A stretch of 46,436 bases of DNA from an uncultured Bacteroidales bacterium (GCA_903875045.1 CAIQUS010000048.1:1-46436), one strand, 5' to 3'. Shown: positions 1 to 9,630, counted from the stretch's first letter. The notes: generated from the sequence alone by a model not told the origin. Program-made: numbers and translations.

Positions 1-1380
1 AACATTGTTATGATTGTAATCGATCCATACCTTACAATTGATACCGAATGAAATGGATGCTACCGATACCGTTATGTTATAGGTAACCCCCAATGCCAGA
101 TCGGTGGATGTAGCGGTGTAATCATGGTAGTAACTTGGTGTCCCTGTGCATGGGATCGTTTGTGCGATTGTATTGAGCCCGAAATAGGTGATACCCATGT
201 TATTGCTACCACTGCAACCGTAAGAGAAAACAGGGATGCAATATACTGTAGGCAATGTTGTAAAGGTCATGTCATTCCCATATACCGTACCTGCCACATT
301 GGTGCTGATTATCCTGTAATGATAGGTCGAATTCAACGCCAGTCCCGTGATACCTGCTGATCCTGATTGTACTGTATACCCCGTTACACTGGCCGGGCTC
401 CCGACTACCGTGGTACCATACGATGTGGTTAATCCATATTCAAACGATATGGAAGACGATGCGTTGTTGGGGTTCACGGTACCGTTTAAAGTTGCAGAGG
501 TGCCTCCGATCCCGGTTGCACTGGTGGTTGTTGCAACAGGCAGGACCGGGCTTGAGGTAAAAGTCAGATCAGCTCCGTTGGTGGGTCCTCCAGCATTACT
601 TGCCCTTGAACGGTAATGATAAATTGTATTTGGAAGCAATCCGTTGATAACAGCGCTAACACTATTCGGACTACTCCCACTTACAATGTATGGACTTCCG
701 TTTACAGTTGTTCCATAACTCACCGTTGTTCCGTAATCGAAGAAATTTGAGGCAGAAAAGCCATTCGGGTTCACCGTACCGTTCAGGGTAGCCCCTGATC
801 CGGCAATACCGGTGGCTGCCACCGTCGTTACGGTTGCAGCTGTTGCACTGGAAAGGATATTGACGGAAAAATCGGCACAATTGCCATAAGTTTCGGTGGT
901 TGAACATGGATCTCCCGGATAACCATTGTACTTGGCGAATATTCTTAAACCTGTTGTCCCTGTAATAGCTGATGCGCTCACCGTGATGGGGAACGTTGCA
1001 GTTGATGCCGCGCCGCAATACCCGGATCCGGCAGTCTCGGTGGCTGCATCAAAAACATTGTTATGATTGTAATCGATCCATACCTTACAGTTGATACTGA
1101 ATGAAATGGATGCTACCGAAACCGTGATGTTATAGGTAACCCCCAATGCCAGATCGGTGGATGTCGAGGTATAATCATGGTAGTAACTTGGTGTCCCTGT
1201 GCATGGGATCGTTTGTGCGATCGTATTGAGCCCGAAATAAGTTATACCCATATTATTGCCACCACTGCAACCGGTAGAGAAAACAGGCGTACAATACTGA
1301 TGTGGCAATGTGGTAAAGGTTTTATCAACCCCGTAAGAGGTCCCGGCGGCATTCGTACTTACAATCCGGTAATGATACAG
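1..1380 (-). repeat. Two long direct repeats, 1053 bp apart, inside the GEVED gene
   Basis: The first roughly 330 bases of the window recur from 1054 with only scattered differences, by eye about nine bases in ten alike. The offset of 1053 bases is exactly 351 codons, so both copies are in the same frame and code almost the same GEVED segment. Similarity drops after about position 330/1380, where the Fn3-like modules begin. The module order (GEVED, Fn3, Fn3) therefore repeats as a unit with a better conserved GEVED part. Confidence 0.85.
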
Positions 1381-2409
1381 GGTATTCAAATCAAGTCCGG
1401 TAACATCAGCGGTAACAGGATCAGCGGAACTGGTATTCACCGTTGCGGGATTGCCGGCAATGGACCGGCCATAGGCAATGGAAGTTCCATATTCAAAAGA
1501 AACGGATGCAGGGGAACTGCTTGCGTTTACTGTTCCGTTAAATGTTGCAGAAACGCCGGTAATATTGGTGGCGTTGTTTGTCACAACAATTGGCAGCGGC
1601 ATCGTATTGGTGGTAAAAGTTACATCCCCGCCGGAGATATATCCTCCTGCTCCATGCCCGATAACTTCATAATGGTATGTGGTATTTGGCAATAATCCCG
1701 ACACGGAGGCGGCCACAGGAATAGTACTGTTCCCGGTAATCGTTCCCGGAACCCCTGCGATGGTACTTCCATAAGCTGAAGTTAAACCATAATGGAACTC
1801 AACCTGTGTAGCATTGTTTTGTGCATTGATGGAGCCATTTAAAACCGCAGTCACAGAGGTTACCCCCGTGGCCCCCTGTGTAATCACTGTGGCAGGGGTA
1901 ACAGGGGCAATGATGTTCACGTTGAAATCACAACCATTGCCGGCACCCGGATCACTACATGGATTTGAAGGAAACCCTGCCATGGAGGATAAAATCCTCA
2001 GGCGGGTTGATCCGGTGGTTGCTGTATTTGGAATCGTAATGGGGAAATAATAGTAGGTAGTCGCACTGGTACATGTAAATTGCTGCACAAGTTCCTCCGC
2101 ATTGTTGAATGTGGTACTTTGATCATAATCAATCCATACAGAAACTTTCAATCCTGCACTGCTTGACTGGACAGAAAGGAGATAGTAACCATTTTTGGCC
2201 AGATCGGTGCTGAGGCTTGTATAATCATGATAATAGTTCGGGATTCCGCTACAGGGTATTGCCTGAACGAGGGTGTTTATTTTAAATTGTGTCAGCCCGT
2301 CACCCAATTGACAACCAAGTGTATAAACCGGTGTACAATATTGAGCAGTTGCAAAATTAAAAGAGAGTACAAATAGTACTGTTCCGATAAATAGAATAAA
2401 TTTTTTCAT
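1..2409 (-). CDS. GEVED / Fn3-like repeat secreted protein, 3' end outside window
   Basis: An open frame of 803 codons runs from the ATG at 2409 to the left edge without a stop, so the gene is truncated by the window. Residues 1-23 form a signal peptide ending ATAQ. A GEVED-type domain (about residues 23-165, with a WIDYDQS-type motif) is followed by two Fn3-like repeats (about 170-365; LNGSIN/FNGTVN then FEYG motifs), a second GEVED domain (about 366-520), two more Fn3-like repeats, and the start of a third GEVED domain. GEVED and Fn3-like modules are typical of large secreted or surface proteins of Bacteroidota; a C-terminal T9SS domain is expected but lies outside the window. No enzymatic domain is seen, so the role (adhesion or structure) is inference. 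The internal repeat is reported separately. The domain name rests on motif memory. Confidence 0.85.
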   Translation of the reverse strand, partial: MKKFILFIGTVLFVLSFNFATAQYCTPVYTLGCQLGDGLTQFKINTLVQAIPCSGIPNYYHDYTSLSTDLAKNGYYLLSVQSSSAGLKVSVWIDYDQSTTFNNAEELVQQFTCTSATTYYYFPITIPNTATTGSTRLRILSSMAGFPSNPCSDPGAGNGCDFNVNIIAPVTPATVITQGATGVTSVTAVLNGSINAQNNATQVEFHYGLTSAYGSTIAGVPGTITGNSTIPVAASVSGLLPNTTYHYEVIGHGAGGYISGGDVTFTTNTMPLPIVVTNNATNITGVSATFNGTVNASSSPASVSFEYGTSIAYGRSIAGNPATVNTSSADPVTADVTGLDLNTLYHYRIVSTNAAGTSYGVDKTFTTLPHQYCTPVFSTGCSGGNNMGITYFGLNTIAQTIPCTGTPSYYHDYTSTSTDLALGVTYNITVSVASISFSINCKVWIDYNHNNVFDAATETAGSGYCGAASTATFPITVSASAITGTTGLRIFAKYNGYPGDPCSTTETYGNCADFSVNILSSATAATVTTVAATGIAGSGATLNGTVNPNGFSASNFFDYGTTVSYGTTVNGSPYIVSGSSPNSVSAVINGLLPNTIYHYRSRASNAGGPTNGADLTFTSSPVLPVATTTSATGIGGTSATLNGTVNPNNASSSISFEYGLTTSYGTTVVGSPASVTGYTVQSGSAGITGLALNSTYHYRIISTNVAGTVYGNDMTFTTLPTVYCIPVFSYGCSGSNNMGITYFGLNTIAQTIPCTGTPSYYHDYTATSTDLALGVTYNITVSVASISFGINCKVWIDYNHNNV

Positions 2410-2559
2410 GATTGTAGCGTATACGTGATTATTTCCGTGAATGACAAAACAATAATAATATTGCTGGAGAAAGTACGATGGCAGGATTGTCTCGTAAAAT
2501 TATGGTAGAACCTCAATAACCAATTTAGCACCTTGGTTACACGTTAGCAAATGTCATCG

Positions 2560-2567
2560 CAAATATA
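2560..2567 (-). promoter_or_regulatory. Possible -7 box (TATATTTG) for the GEVED gene
   Basis: On the minus strand TATATTTG matches the Bacteroidota -7 consensus TAnnTTTG. It lies about 150 bases upstream of the ATG at 2409, which would give a long leader. No clearer box was found closer in. Weak support. Confidence 0.3.
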
Positions 2568-2604
2568 ACGAATTGTATCAAATTAGCAAAGGCTTAACAG
2601 CAAG

Positions 2605-2620
2605 TAATTTCGTAAATTCG
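2605..2620 (+). promoter_or_regulatory. Possible -7 box for the serine hydrolase gene
   Basis: TAATTTCG followed directly by TAAATTCG resembles the TAnnTTTG -7 element with a C in place of the third T. It sits 22-37 bases upstream of the ATG at 2642, a reasonable leader length. This position also argues against the upstream TTG at 2573 as the start, because that TTG would precede the promoter. Confidence 0.4.
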
Positions 2621-2641
2621 CCAGACTTTCACATATTGAAA

Positions 2642-3997
2642 ATGAAAAAACGACTTTTCAATGCAGCAGGGGTTGCCGGTCTGGCGGGTATTGTTTGGGG
2701 TATAATCTACCTCAACTCTTTGCTTCCGGTCATCACAGGATATTCTGCAAAATATTTGTGTTCGGCTGTTTTTATTTCGAATCGGAATCCCCAGGATGTG
2801 GAAAATGTTGAACTTAATTTTTCTTTTATCAAATATGTCACCAATGTAATTAATTATCAGGAAAAAAGCGTCACCAGCCGGTTTCTGTGGGGTAAATCAA
2901 AAGCAATTTTCCGGGAGGGTTTCGGAAGCACTTTGTTGCGCGAGGCAGATGAAGGCGCCTTGAAAGCAATTAAATTCCCTGGATCTGCCAAAGCCGGTTA
3001 TAACCAGGATACCATCGCCTGGCCACTGGGAAATATCATCCCGGATTCAAATACAGGAGCAGATACCATCGGGCTTAACCGGATCACCGCGCGATTAATG
3101 GCCGGGATTAAATATCATGGCGATGCATTCGGTTTCATGGTTCTTCACCACGGAATTCCTGTTGCCGAAAAATACAAGGCAGGGTTCAGCGCCAAAACAC
3201 GGTTTCTGAGCTGGTCGATGGCCAAGAGTTTTACCAATGCACTCGTCGGGATCATGGTAAAGGATGGAAAATTGAATGTTCATCAGAAAGCAAACATCAC
3301 ATCATGGGAAAATGATGACCGGAGTAAAATCACCCTCAACGACCTGATGCAAATGCAAAGCGGACTTCTCTGGAACGAAGACTATGGAAACCGTTCCGAT
3401 GTGACCCTTATGCTCTACAACACCAGCGATTATGCAGCTTTCGCATGCAATAAACCTTTAGAAACTCCCGCAGGCAGCCATTGGTACTATTCTTCGGGAT
3501 CATCGAATATTGTAAGTGACCTGATACGGAAACAATTCATCAGCGATGACGCATATTACACATACCCCCCTACCCGCCTGTTCAATAAAACCGGGATGCC
3601 TCATGCTGTTTTTGAAACTGACCCGTCAGGAACATTGGTCGGCTCATCATACCTGTATGCCACACTTCGCGATTATGCAAGGTTTGGCCTGCTTTATCTT
3701 CAGGATGGGGTATTTAACGGCGAACGGATTCTGCCTGAAGGCTGGGTAAAATATTCAACCACCCCCGCCGCGCAAAGCCATGGGAATTATGGTGCCCTCT
3801 TTTGGCTGAACAAAGGAAAATATTACCCATCAGCACCCGAAGATATGTTTTGCTGCAACGGCCATAACGGACAACGGATATTCATCATTCCTTCGAGGAA
3901 TCTTGTTGTCGTTATTGTTGGTTATTCGCCGAAAAAAGTCAACGAAATGAATTTTAACGACTTGCTGAAAGATATCCTGAAAACCTTACCGGGATAG
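2642..3997 (+). CDS. Membrane-anchored serine hydrolase, beta-lactamase class C fold
   Basis: The 451-residue product has the three motifs of the PF00144 serine hydrolases (class C beta-lactamase, D,D-peptidase and 6-aminohexanoate-dimer hydrolase group). These are SMAK with nucleophile Ser192 and Lys195, a Tyr283-Ser-Ser turn in place of Tyr-x-Asn, and a late His408-Asn-Gly. The first 30 residues are hydrophobic and look like an uncleaved anchor or signal, so the enzyme should act in the periplasm. Within the family the YSSG...N and HNG arrangement is closer to NylB-like esterases and amidases than to true beta-lactamases; the substrate cannot be told. I chose the ATG at 2642, not the TTG at 2573, because MKKR followed by a hydrophobic stretch is a normal export start. 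Its 3' end overlaps the convergent acyl-CoA synthetase gene by 12 bases. Confidence 0.88.
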   Translation: MKKRLFNAAGVAGLAGIVWGIIYLNSLLPVITGYSAKYLCSAVFISNRNPQDVENVELNFSFIKYVTNVINYQEKSVTSRFLWGKSKAIFREGFGSTLLREADEGALKAIKFPGSAKAGYNQDTIAWPLGNIIPDSNTGADTIGLNRITARLMAGIKYHGDAFGFMVLHHGIPVAEKYKAGFSAKTRFLSWSMAKSFTNALVGIMVKDGKLNVHQKANITSWENDDRSKITLNDLMQMQSGLLWNEDYGNRSDVTLMLYNTSDYAAFACNKPLETPAGSHWYYSSGSSNIVSDLIRKQFISDDAYYTYPPTRLFNKTGMPHAVFETDPSGTLVGSSYLYATLRDYARFGLLYLQDGVFNGERILPEGWVKYSTTPAAQSHGNYGALFWLNKGKYYPSAPEDMFCCNGHNGQRIFIIPSRNLVVVIVGYSPKKVNEMNFNDLLKDILKTLPG

Positions 3998-5896
3998 CAG
4001 GGTTCGCATGGCAGCAACATTGTACTCATTTTCAATGTTTTTACCGGCAGGCGTATAGAGGTAATTGATTTTTTGGGCATAGTTTTCAACAACCCTTCCC
4101 CTGACTGTTTTCAACTGAAAATTTAACAGATGGTTCTCTTCGGTGAACGGCTCCGGCAGTACCCCAATGGCTGCAGGGAGCCATCGCTGCGGAAACATCT
4201 CTCCGTATTTATTGCCCTTTCTGTATTCCTGTATCTCCTGGTCCAGCTTCAGGAGGGCTGCATGTTGTCCTTCCTCCGAAGATGGGCTCATCTCTTTTTC
4301 CCTAAGATATTGGAAAAATGCATCTTTATTCGGCACTATAAGTGCCACAGTATATGCATTTTGATTGTTGTATAGCATGCACTGCTCTATAAACTGCGAT
4401 TGCGATGAATAGGCCTCTTCCATCCCTTCCGGGCTGTATTTTTCGCCATCATCGGCAATGAGCAAACTCTTGAACCGGCCAAGAACATAAAGATAACCGT
4501 CGCGGTCCATGTAACCCATGTCGCCGGTATGCAGCCAGCCGTTTTTGATGGTTGACCGCGTTGCTTCTTCATTTTTCCAGTAACCGGCCATCACATTTTC
4601 ACCTTTCACAACGATCTCACCCTTTTCTCCCTGCAACAACGAATGACCATGTTCATCGCAAATCTTTAGTTCAAGGTTTGCAACCAATAAACCGGAAGAA
4701 CCAAGTTTGTGCATCCTGAGCGAGTTGGATGAGATAAATGGCGAGGCTTCTGTCAGGCCATAGCCCTGCATCATCGGGATCCCGATAGCGTAAAAAAACT
4801 TTTGGAATTCGATATCAAGCAAGGCCCCGCCACCAATAAAGAATTCGAGCCGGCCACCGAACCCATCCCTGATTTTCCGGAATAGCATCCTATCAAAAAC
4901 AGAAATAAGTGGTTTGAGAAGGAATTTCAGACCGCTACCCTTATCCATTCCGTTGCCATTATAGATGAATGCAACTTTCAGTGCAAAAGCAAATATCCAT
5001 TCAGCCGGGCGACCTTTTGCCCTGATTGATTTCTCAATACTTTTCTTGAAATTTTTAGCGATGGCCGGAACGCTGAACAACAGATATGGCCTGGTTTCCT
5101 GTATGTTTTTGGGCAAATTTTTCAGCGCTTCAAGCGCGGTCTTACCTGATTGGACTGAGGCAACAGATGCGCCTTTACCCATGAAACAATAAATTCCGGC
5201 GGTATGGGCAAAAGCGTGGTCCCAGGGAAGGATAAGCAGGGTTGTGTAATTTTCAGAAATATCCATCAGGGAGTATCCCTGTTCAATGTTGGCCACATAA
5301 TTCCGGTGTGTCAGGATAATCCCTTTGGGATCGGCGGTTGTTCCGGAGGTGTAGCTGATGTTGGCATAATCATCCGGCGTTACGGATGCAATTGCTTCAT
5401 CAAATATTTCGCGGTTGTTTGCAAGAAACAGATCGCCTGCTGCATTTATGGTGGGAAGATATAACTCATCTGCTGAAGTACACGGAATGTCATCCAGTAC
5501 AATAATCTTTTCAAGTTGCGGCAAATCCGCCCTGATCTGTCTGATTTTTTGGATCTGGTTGCCGGAGACTACCACCATCCGCGCACCGGAGTGGTTCAAC
5601 CGGAATTTAATCTCTTCCGGTTCATTCATCCTGACAGACAATGGAACATTTACGGCACCTGTGAATAGTATTCCGAATTCACAGATGACCCAATCGTTCC
5701 TTGCTTCAGACAAAAGTGCAACCCGATCGCCCTTTTTAATCCCCAATGACATTAGCCCGGCTGCAAACCGGTAAACCTCAACGCGGGTTTGCCCGTAAGT
5801 GGTTCCCTGGTATCCATGGCCCCGGTTTTCCCACAAATAAATATTGTTGTGAAACCTGTCAACACGCTGGTTGAAAAAATGAAGAAGGGTTTTCAT
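3986..5896 (-). CDS. Long-chain acyl-CoA synthetase (AMP-forming)
   Basis: The 636-residue product is an ANL-superfamily adenylating enzyme that activates a fatty acid to acyl-AMP and then acyl-CoA. The P-loop-like motif YTSGTT...PKG lies at about residues 182-192. The GYGLTEASP motif follows, and the A7/A8 hinge GWLHTGDMGYMDRDGYLYVLGR is near residue 435-455. Length and the long lid insertion match the FadD15/ACSL-type group rather than acetyl-CoA synthetase. The frame could start at a TTG at 5926, but that codon falls within a good -7 box (5924-5931), so the ATG at 5896 (MKTLLHFFNQ) is preferred. It is probably a single-gene transcript. Cytoplasmic, membrane-associated by analogy. Which fatty acids it uses is unknown. 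Confidence 0.92.
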   Translation of the reverse strand: MKTLLHFFNQRVDRFHNNIYLWENRGHGYQGTTYGQTRVEVYRFAAGLMSLGIKKGDRVALLSEARNDWVICEFGILFTGAVNVPLSVRMNEPEEIKFRLNHSGARMVVVSGNQIQKIRQIRADLPQLEKIIVLDDIPCTSADELYLPTINAAGDLFLANNREIFDEAIASVTPDDYANISYTSGTTADPKGIILTHRNYVANIEQGYSLMDISENYTTLLILPWDHAFAHTAGIYCFMGKGASVASVQSGKTALEALKNLPKNIQETRPYLLFSVPAIAKNFKKSIEKSIRAKGRPAEWIFAFALKVAFIYNGNGMDKGSGLKFLLKPLISVFDRMLFRKIRDGFGGRLEFFIGGGALLDIEFQKFFYAIGIPMMQGYGLTEASPFISSNSLRMHKLGSSGLLVANLELKICDEHGHSLLQGEKGEIVVKGENVMAGYWKNEEATRSTIKNGWLHTGDMGYMDRDGYLYVLGRFKSLLIADDGEKYSPEGMEEAYSSQSQFIEQCMLYNNQNAYTVALIVPNKDAFFQYLREKEMSPSSEEGQHAALLKLDQEIQEYRKGNKYGEMFPQRWLPAAIGVLPEPFTEENHLLNFQLKTVRGRVVENYAQKINYLYTPAGKNIENEYNVAAMRTLLSR

Positions 5897-5923
5897 CCGG
5901 CTTTGGAAATTGCTAAGAGTTAA

Positions 5924-5931
5924 CAAAGATA
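5924..5931 (-). promoter_or_regulatory. -7 box TATCTTTG for the acyl-CoA synthetase gene
   Basis: Exact match to TAnnTTTG on the minus strand, 27 bases upstream of the ATG at 5896. It overlaps the TTG that would otherwise be the longest-frame start and so decides the start. Confidence 0.65.
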
Positions 5932-6022
5932 GTAAGTATTTGACGGAATTATGAATATTTTATTTGGTCTAAATTACTATTTGATGTACCTTCGTACTGT
6001 TTTTTTAACGAATATGACTACC

Positions 6023-6439
6023 ATGAAGCTGATCCTGACCGTAATGTTTTTTTTTCCATTGCTTTTCGCCTGTAAACCAACTCATTTCTCCCCGAAAAAT
6101 TACAAAGGGCATCAGATTGTCGTTGGCAGCAGTGGCGGAGTGACCGGCATGATGAAAGAGTATGTATTGCTCGACAACTCCCGGCTTTTCCTGAGTAAAG
6201 GATTAAAAGGGGAATGGAAAGAAATCAGAACTCTGAAAAAATCAACAACAAAAGAGATATTCAACAAAGCCGAAGAATTGAAGTTGAATACCCTGAAATT
6301 CAACCATCCCGGAAACCTCACTTACTATCTGATCATGAAACAACCTCCCCGTTCCAATGAGGTCAAATGGGGAGAATCCGGAATTTCACCTCCCGATGGC
6401 ATCAGTACCTTTTACGAATACCTGATCACACTTTTTTAA
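6023..6439 (+). CDS. Uncharacterised small lipoprotein
   Basis: Starting at the ATG at 6023 the product is 138 residues with a type II signal peptide: MKLILTVMFFFPLLFAC, where the Cys follows an LFA lipobox. The mature part has KNYKGHQIVVGSSGGVTGM near its start and no domain I can name. The ATG three codons earlier (6014) is equally possible; the longer frame from 5951 would put extra residues before the signal peptide and is unlikely. TACCTTCG at about 5989, some 20 bases after a TTTG, is a plausible promoter. Only 16 bases separate its stop from the metalloprotease start, so the two may be co-transcribed. The protein should sit in the membrane facing the periplasm or cell surface; function unknown. 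Confidence 0.75.
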   Translation: MKLILTVMFFFPLLFACKPTHFSPKNYKGHQIVVGSSGGVTGMMKEYVLLDNSRLFLSKGLKGEWKEIRTLKKSTTKEIFNKAEELKLNTLKFNHPGNLTYYLIMKQPPRSNEVKWGESGISPPDGISTFYEYLITLF

Positions 6440-6455
6440 TTTAAAAACAAATTCT

Positions 6456-9400
6456 ATGAAAAATCGTATACTTTTATTTGCAGCAATTTTGCTTTTCCTG
6501 GCAGTGGATTCAACTGTTACCGGACAAACCAATCCTTTTTCAGTTAAGTCCAAATCCCGAACATCTGCAGGGTTTACGCCAAAGCCTGTACAGCCTCTTC
6601 CGGGGTTAAAAGGATCAACATCTCCCCGGATGTCCCAAACAGCATCCTTTCATCCGGTAAGCCATCCCCTGCCCTCCTCATTATCCTCTGAAAACTCTTT
6701 TGGTGAGAGGAAATACAACCAGACTGGTCAGTTGATCTTTTTATCGGGGAGGTTACCCAACCCGGTCAACACAGATTTGAAAACAACTGCCAGTCTGGAA
6801 ACCGCCTGTTTTGAATACCTTGAGGCCATTCAGCATGATCTGCGAATGAAAGATGCCCGAACCGAGTTCAGGGTAAAAAGTGTTCAGACTGATGAACTCG
6901 GCATGAGCCATGTAAAAATGCAGCAGGTTTACAAAGGCATCCCGGTGTACGGCGGGGAGGTTTACCTGCATGCCTCCAACAATCAGATCGGATTGTTCAA
7001 CGGAAATGCTTATCCTACGTTTACAAATACTGACATAAATCCGTCAGTGAACGCCTGGCAGGCACAACTGACAACCATCATGGATGTGTCAAAGCGAACG
7101 AGATATTACGAGCTTGATGCCAACCAAAAAACAATGCTCAACTATTCCGAGCCTCAAAGTGAACTGGTAATTTATCCAAAAAACCGTGATCCGAGGCAGC
7201 AGTTTCTTGCATGGCACATTACCATCAGGCCTAACTTCATCGAAAGGTGGGAATATTTTGTTGATGCCGGAAACGGTTCTGTCATCCATTCTTACAACAA
7301 CACCCAGACTGACGGGGATGTAACCGCATCCGGGGCCGACCTGAATGGTGTCAACCGCACCATCCATGCTTATCTGCAGAGTGGGAACTACCTGATGGTT
7401 GATGTATCAAAACCGATGTATAATCCGCAGAACCAGGAAGGTACCATGCGAACCTACGATGCGAATTACACCAGTCCGTCGGCCCAGGGTTTCAATCCTG
7501 CCATAGCCTCCTCAACCAACAATACCTGGGGACCCAAAGTTATCTCCTCTCAATACAACGCCGGCATCACTTATGAGTATTTCCGTGCCACACACAACAA
7601 AAACTCCTGGAACGACAAGGGAGGTTCGATTCTGAGCGTGATCAATGCCACTGAAACCAATGGCAGCGGGATGGACAATGCCTACTGGAACGGTGTATGT
7701 ATCGTTTATGGCAACGGCGACACACAATTCAAACCGCTGGCCGGCGCTCTTGATGTGAGTGCACATGAACTTGGCCACGCTTTCGATGAAGCCTCTGCCA
7801 ACCTTGAATACCAAAATCAGTCGGGTGCGTTGAATGAAGCATTTTCCGATATTGCAGGCTCCGTGGTGGAACGGCTCAACTGGAAAATCGGCGAAGATGT
7901 GGTTAAACCCGGCTCATTCCCCACCGGATGTTTGCGCGACATGTCAAACCCCCACAATGGCGGGTCAGGGTTTAGCGATCCCGGCTATCAACCTGCCAAT
8001 GTAAGCGAGATGTACACCGGAACGCAGGACAATGGCGGTGTCCACATCAACAGCGGAATTATCAATTTTGCTTTCTACAAGTTTTGTTCAGCAACGGATA
8101 TGGGAAAAGGTGAGAAAATATTTTTCCGGGCGCTCTTTCAATATTTGACCCGCTCCTCTCAATTCATCGACTGCCGTTTGGCTGTCGTTCAGTCGGCCAA
8201 AGATCTTTATGGAGATGGCTCTGCCGAGGTGAATGCTGCAAAAACTGCATTTGACCAGGTTGGCATCACCGACGGAGGTGGCGGAAATTATCAGAACCAG
8301 TTACCGGTTAACCCCGGACAGGATTATATACTCTCTGTAAACACTGCAACAAGCGACCCTAACACCTTGTATCTTTCGTCAACAACTGCGTCAAATTTCT
8401 CCCCCATTTCTCAAACAACACCGATAAGCAAACCAAGTATTGTGGATGATGGAAGCGTGGCTGTATTTATCGGAACAGACAAAATGATTCACCGGATCAT
8501 CCTTGGAAGCCAGCCCCAGGAGAGCATCATTCAGAATGAGGCCATCTGGTCGAATGTAGCTGTTTCCAAAGATGGTTCGATGATTGCAGCCGTAACGGAA
8601 TTTCAGGATTCAGCCATCTGGGTATATAGCTACCAGAAGCAGGCATGGGCCAAGGCTCATTTGTACAATCCCACCACCCAGCAAGGGGTCATTACAAACA
8701 ATGTTTTGTATGCCGATGCCCTTGAATGGGATTACAGCGGAGAATTCATCATGTACGATGCCTACAACCAGATGAACAGTTCTTCCTCCGGACAGAATGT
8801 CGACTACTGGGACATCAGTTTTATGAAGGTTTGGGACAAGGCTTCCTCCAACTGGGGCAACGGGGATGTTTTCAAACTGGTTTCAGGCATTCCTGAAGGA
8901 GTCAGCATCGGAAACCCTTCATTATCCAAAAATTCACCATCCGTTTGTGCTTTTGATTATGTTGATGCCAATACCAATTCCGTGAGTGTTCTGGCCTCAA
9001 ATCTCGAAACCGGCGACTTTGTTGAGGTTTATAACCCTGGCTCCACCCTGAGTTATCCCAATTATTCAAAGCTCGATGATCAGATCATTTTTTCGGCCAT
9101 AAACGATGGCATTCAGGTGATTGGAACCATCGCCATGTCACCCGATAAAATTCATCCGGCCACGACACAGGCCTTTCTCCTTATTTCCGATGCCAAATGG
9201 GCCGTATGGTTTACCCAGGGCACCCGTTCACTTGGAGAAGAAGAATTAATCGATCACACGGCCATGAAGGTTTATCCGAACCCAACGCACGGGAATGTTA
9301 CCATCTCATTCGAAAAACCTGTGAACAGCCCCGTTACTGTTGAAGTATACAACAGCCGTGGTGTCCGAGTTTATTCTTCGGAATATGTACCGGCTGATAA

Positions 9401-9497
9401 GGTATCTATTGATCTCAGTGGGTTGAATTCAGGGTTATATCTGTTAAAAGCCCATGGGAGCGGTTTTTCGGTTACACGAAAGATTGTGATCCAATAG
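6456..9497 (+). CDS. Secreted M4 (thermolysin-like) metalloprotease with C-terminal beta-propeller and T9SS domain
   Basis: The 1013-residue preproprotein begins with a signal peptide (MKNRILLFAAILLFLAVDST). An FTP/PepSY-type propeptide (about 90-240) precedes a peptidase M4 domain (about 290-610). The zinc motif HELGH starts near residue 437 and the third ligand Glu, in NEAFSD, is near 460. Residues about 620-920 carry repeated short motifs such as PSIVDDGSVAVF and VAVSKDGSMIAAV that look like a TolB/WD40-type propeller. The last 75 residues are a type A T9SS sorting domain (KVYPNPTHGNVTISF to RKIVIQ). The enzyme should be processed and released or anchored at the surface, cleaving proteins outside the cell. 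Most M4 enzymes lack the propeller, which may bind substrate; that is inference. It follows a lipoprotein gene by 16 bases. Confidence 0.95.
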   Translation: MKNRILLFAAILLFLAVDSTVTGQTNPFSVKSKSRTSAGFTPKPVQPLPGLKGSTSPRMSQTASFHPVSHPLPSSLSSENSFGERKYNQTGQLIFLSGRLPNPVNTDLKTTASLETACFEYLEAIQHDLRMKDARTEFRVKSVQTDELGMSHVKMQQVYKGIPVYGGEVYLHASNNQIGLFNGNAYPTFTNTDINPSVNAWQAQLTTIMDVSKRTRYYELDANQKTMLNYSEPQSELVIYPKNRDPRQQFLAWHITIRPNFIERWEYFVDAGNGSVIHSYNNTQTDGDVTASGADLNGVNRTIHAYLQSGNYLMVDVSKPMYNPQNQEGTMRTYDANYTSPSAQGFNPAIASSTNNTWGPKVISSQYNAGITYEYFRATHNKNSWNDKGGSILSVINATETNGSGMDNAYWNGVCIVYGNGDTQFKPLAGALDVSAHELGHAFDEASANLEYQNQSGALNEAFSDIAGSVVERLNWKIGEDVVKPGSFPTGCLRDMSNPHNGGSGFSDPGYQPANVSEMYTGTQDNGGVHINSGIINFAFYKFCSATDMGKGEKIFFRALFQYLTRSSQFIDCRLAVVQSAKDLYGDGSAEVNAAKTAFDQVGITDGGGGNYQNQLPVNPGQDYILSVNTATSDPNTLYLSSTTASNFSPISQTTPISKPSIVDDGSVAVFIGTDKMIHRIILGSQPQESIIQNEAIWSNVAVSKDGSMIAAVTEFQDSAIWVYSYQKQAWAKAHLYNPTTQQGVITNNVLYADALEWDYSGEFIMYDAYNQMNSSSSGQNVDYWDISFMKVWDKASSNWGNGDVFKLVSGIPEGVSIGNPSLSKNSPSVCAFDYVDANTNSVSVLASNLETGDFVEVYNPGSTLSYPNYSKLDDQIIFSAINDGIQVIGTIAMSPDKIHPATTQAFLLISDAKWAVWFTQGTRSLGEEELIDHTAMKVYPNPTHGNVTISFEKPVNSPVTVEVYNSRGVRVYSSEYVPADKVSIDLSGLNSGLYLLKAHGSGFSVTRKIVIQ

Positions 9498-9514
9498 ATC
9501 CCTTAAAATGTATA

Positions 9515-9630
9515 TCTATTCCAGTCAGCTTTAGCTGACGGTTACCCATTCGATGTATCTATTGCCGTCAGCTTTAGCTGACTGTTACCCATTCGATGTA
9601 TCTATTGCCGTCAGCTTTAGCTGACGGTTA
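9515..9630. repeat. Three tandem 43-bp repeats, each with a GTCAGCT-TT-AGCTGAC palindrome
   Basis: The palindrome GTCAGCTTTAGCTGAC occurs at 9524-9539, 9567-9582 and 9610-9625, spaced exactly 43 bases. The connecting segment (GGTTACCCATTCGATGTA) is repeated as well. The array fills the space between the convergent protease and aminotransferase genes and ends on the stop codon of the latter. The hairpins could serve as a bidirectional terminator, though there is no T-run. Confidence 0.9.

Noticed and set aside
1177-1695. Plus-strand frame of 172 residues and similar ones at 124-616
   Set aside because: They lie opposite the long GEVED frame, mirror its repeat, and have no signal, domain or promoter.
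2642-3997. Antibiotic-resistance beta-lactamase
   Set aside because: The SxxK and HNG motifs fit the wide serine-hydrolase family; the Tyr-x-Asn motif is Tyr-Ser-Ser and there is no resistance context.
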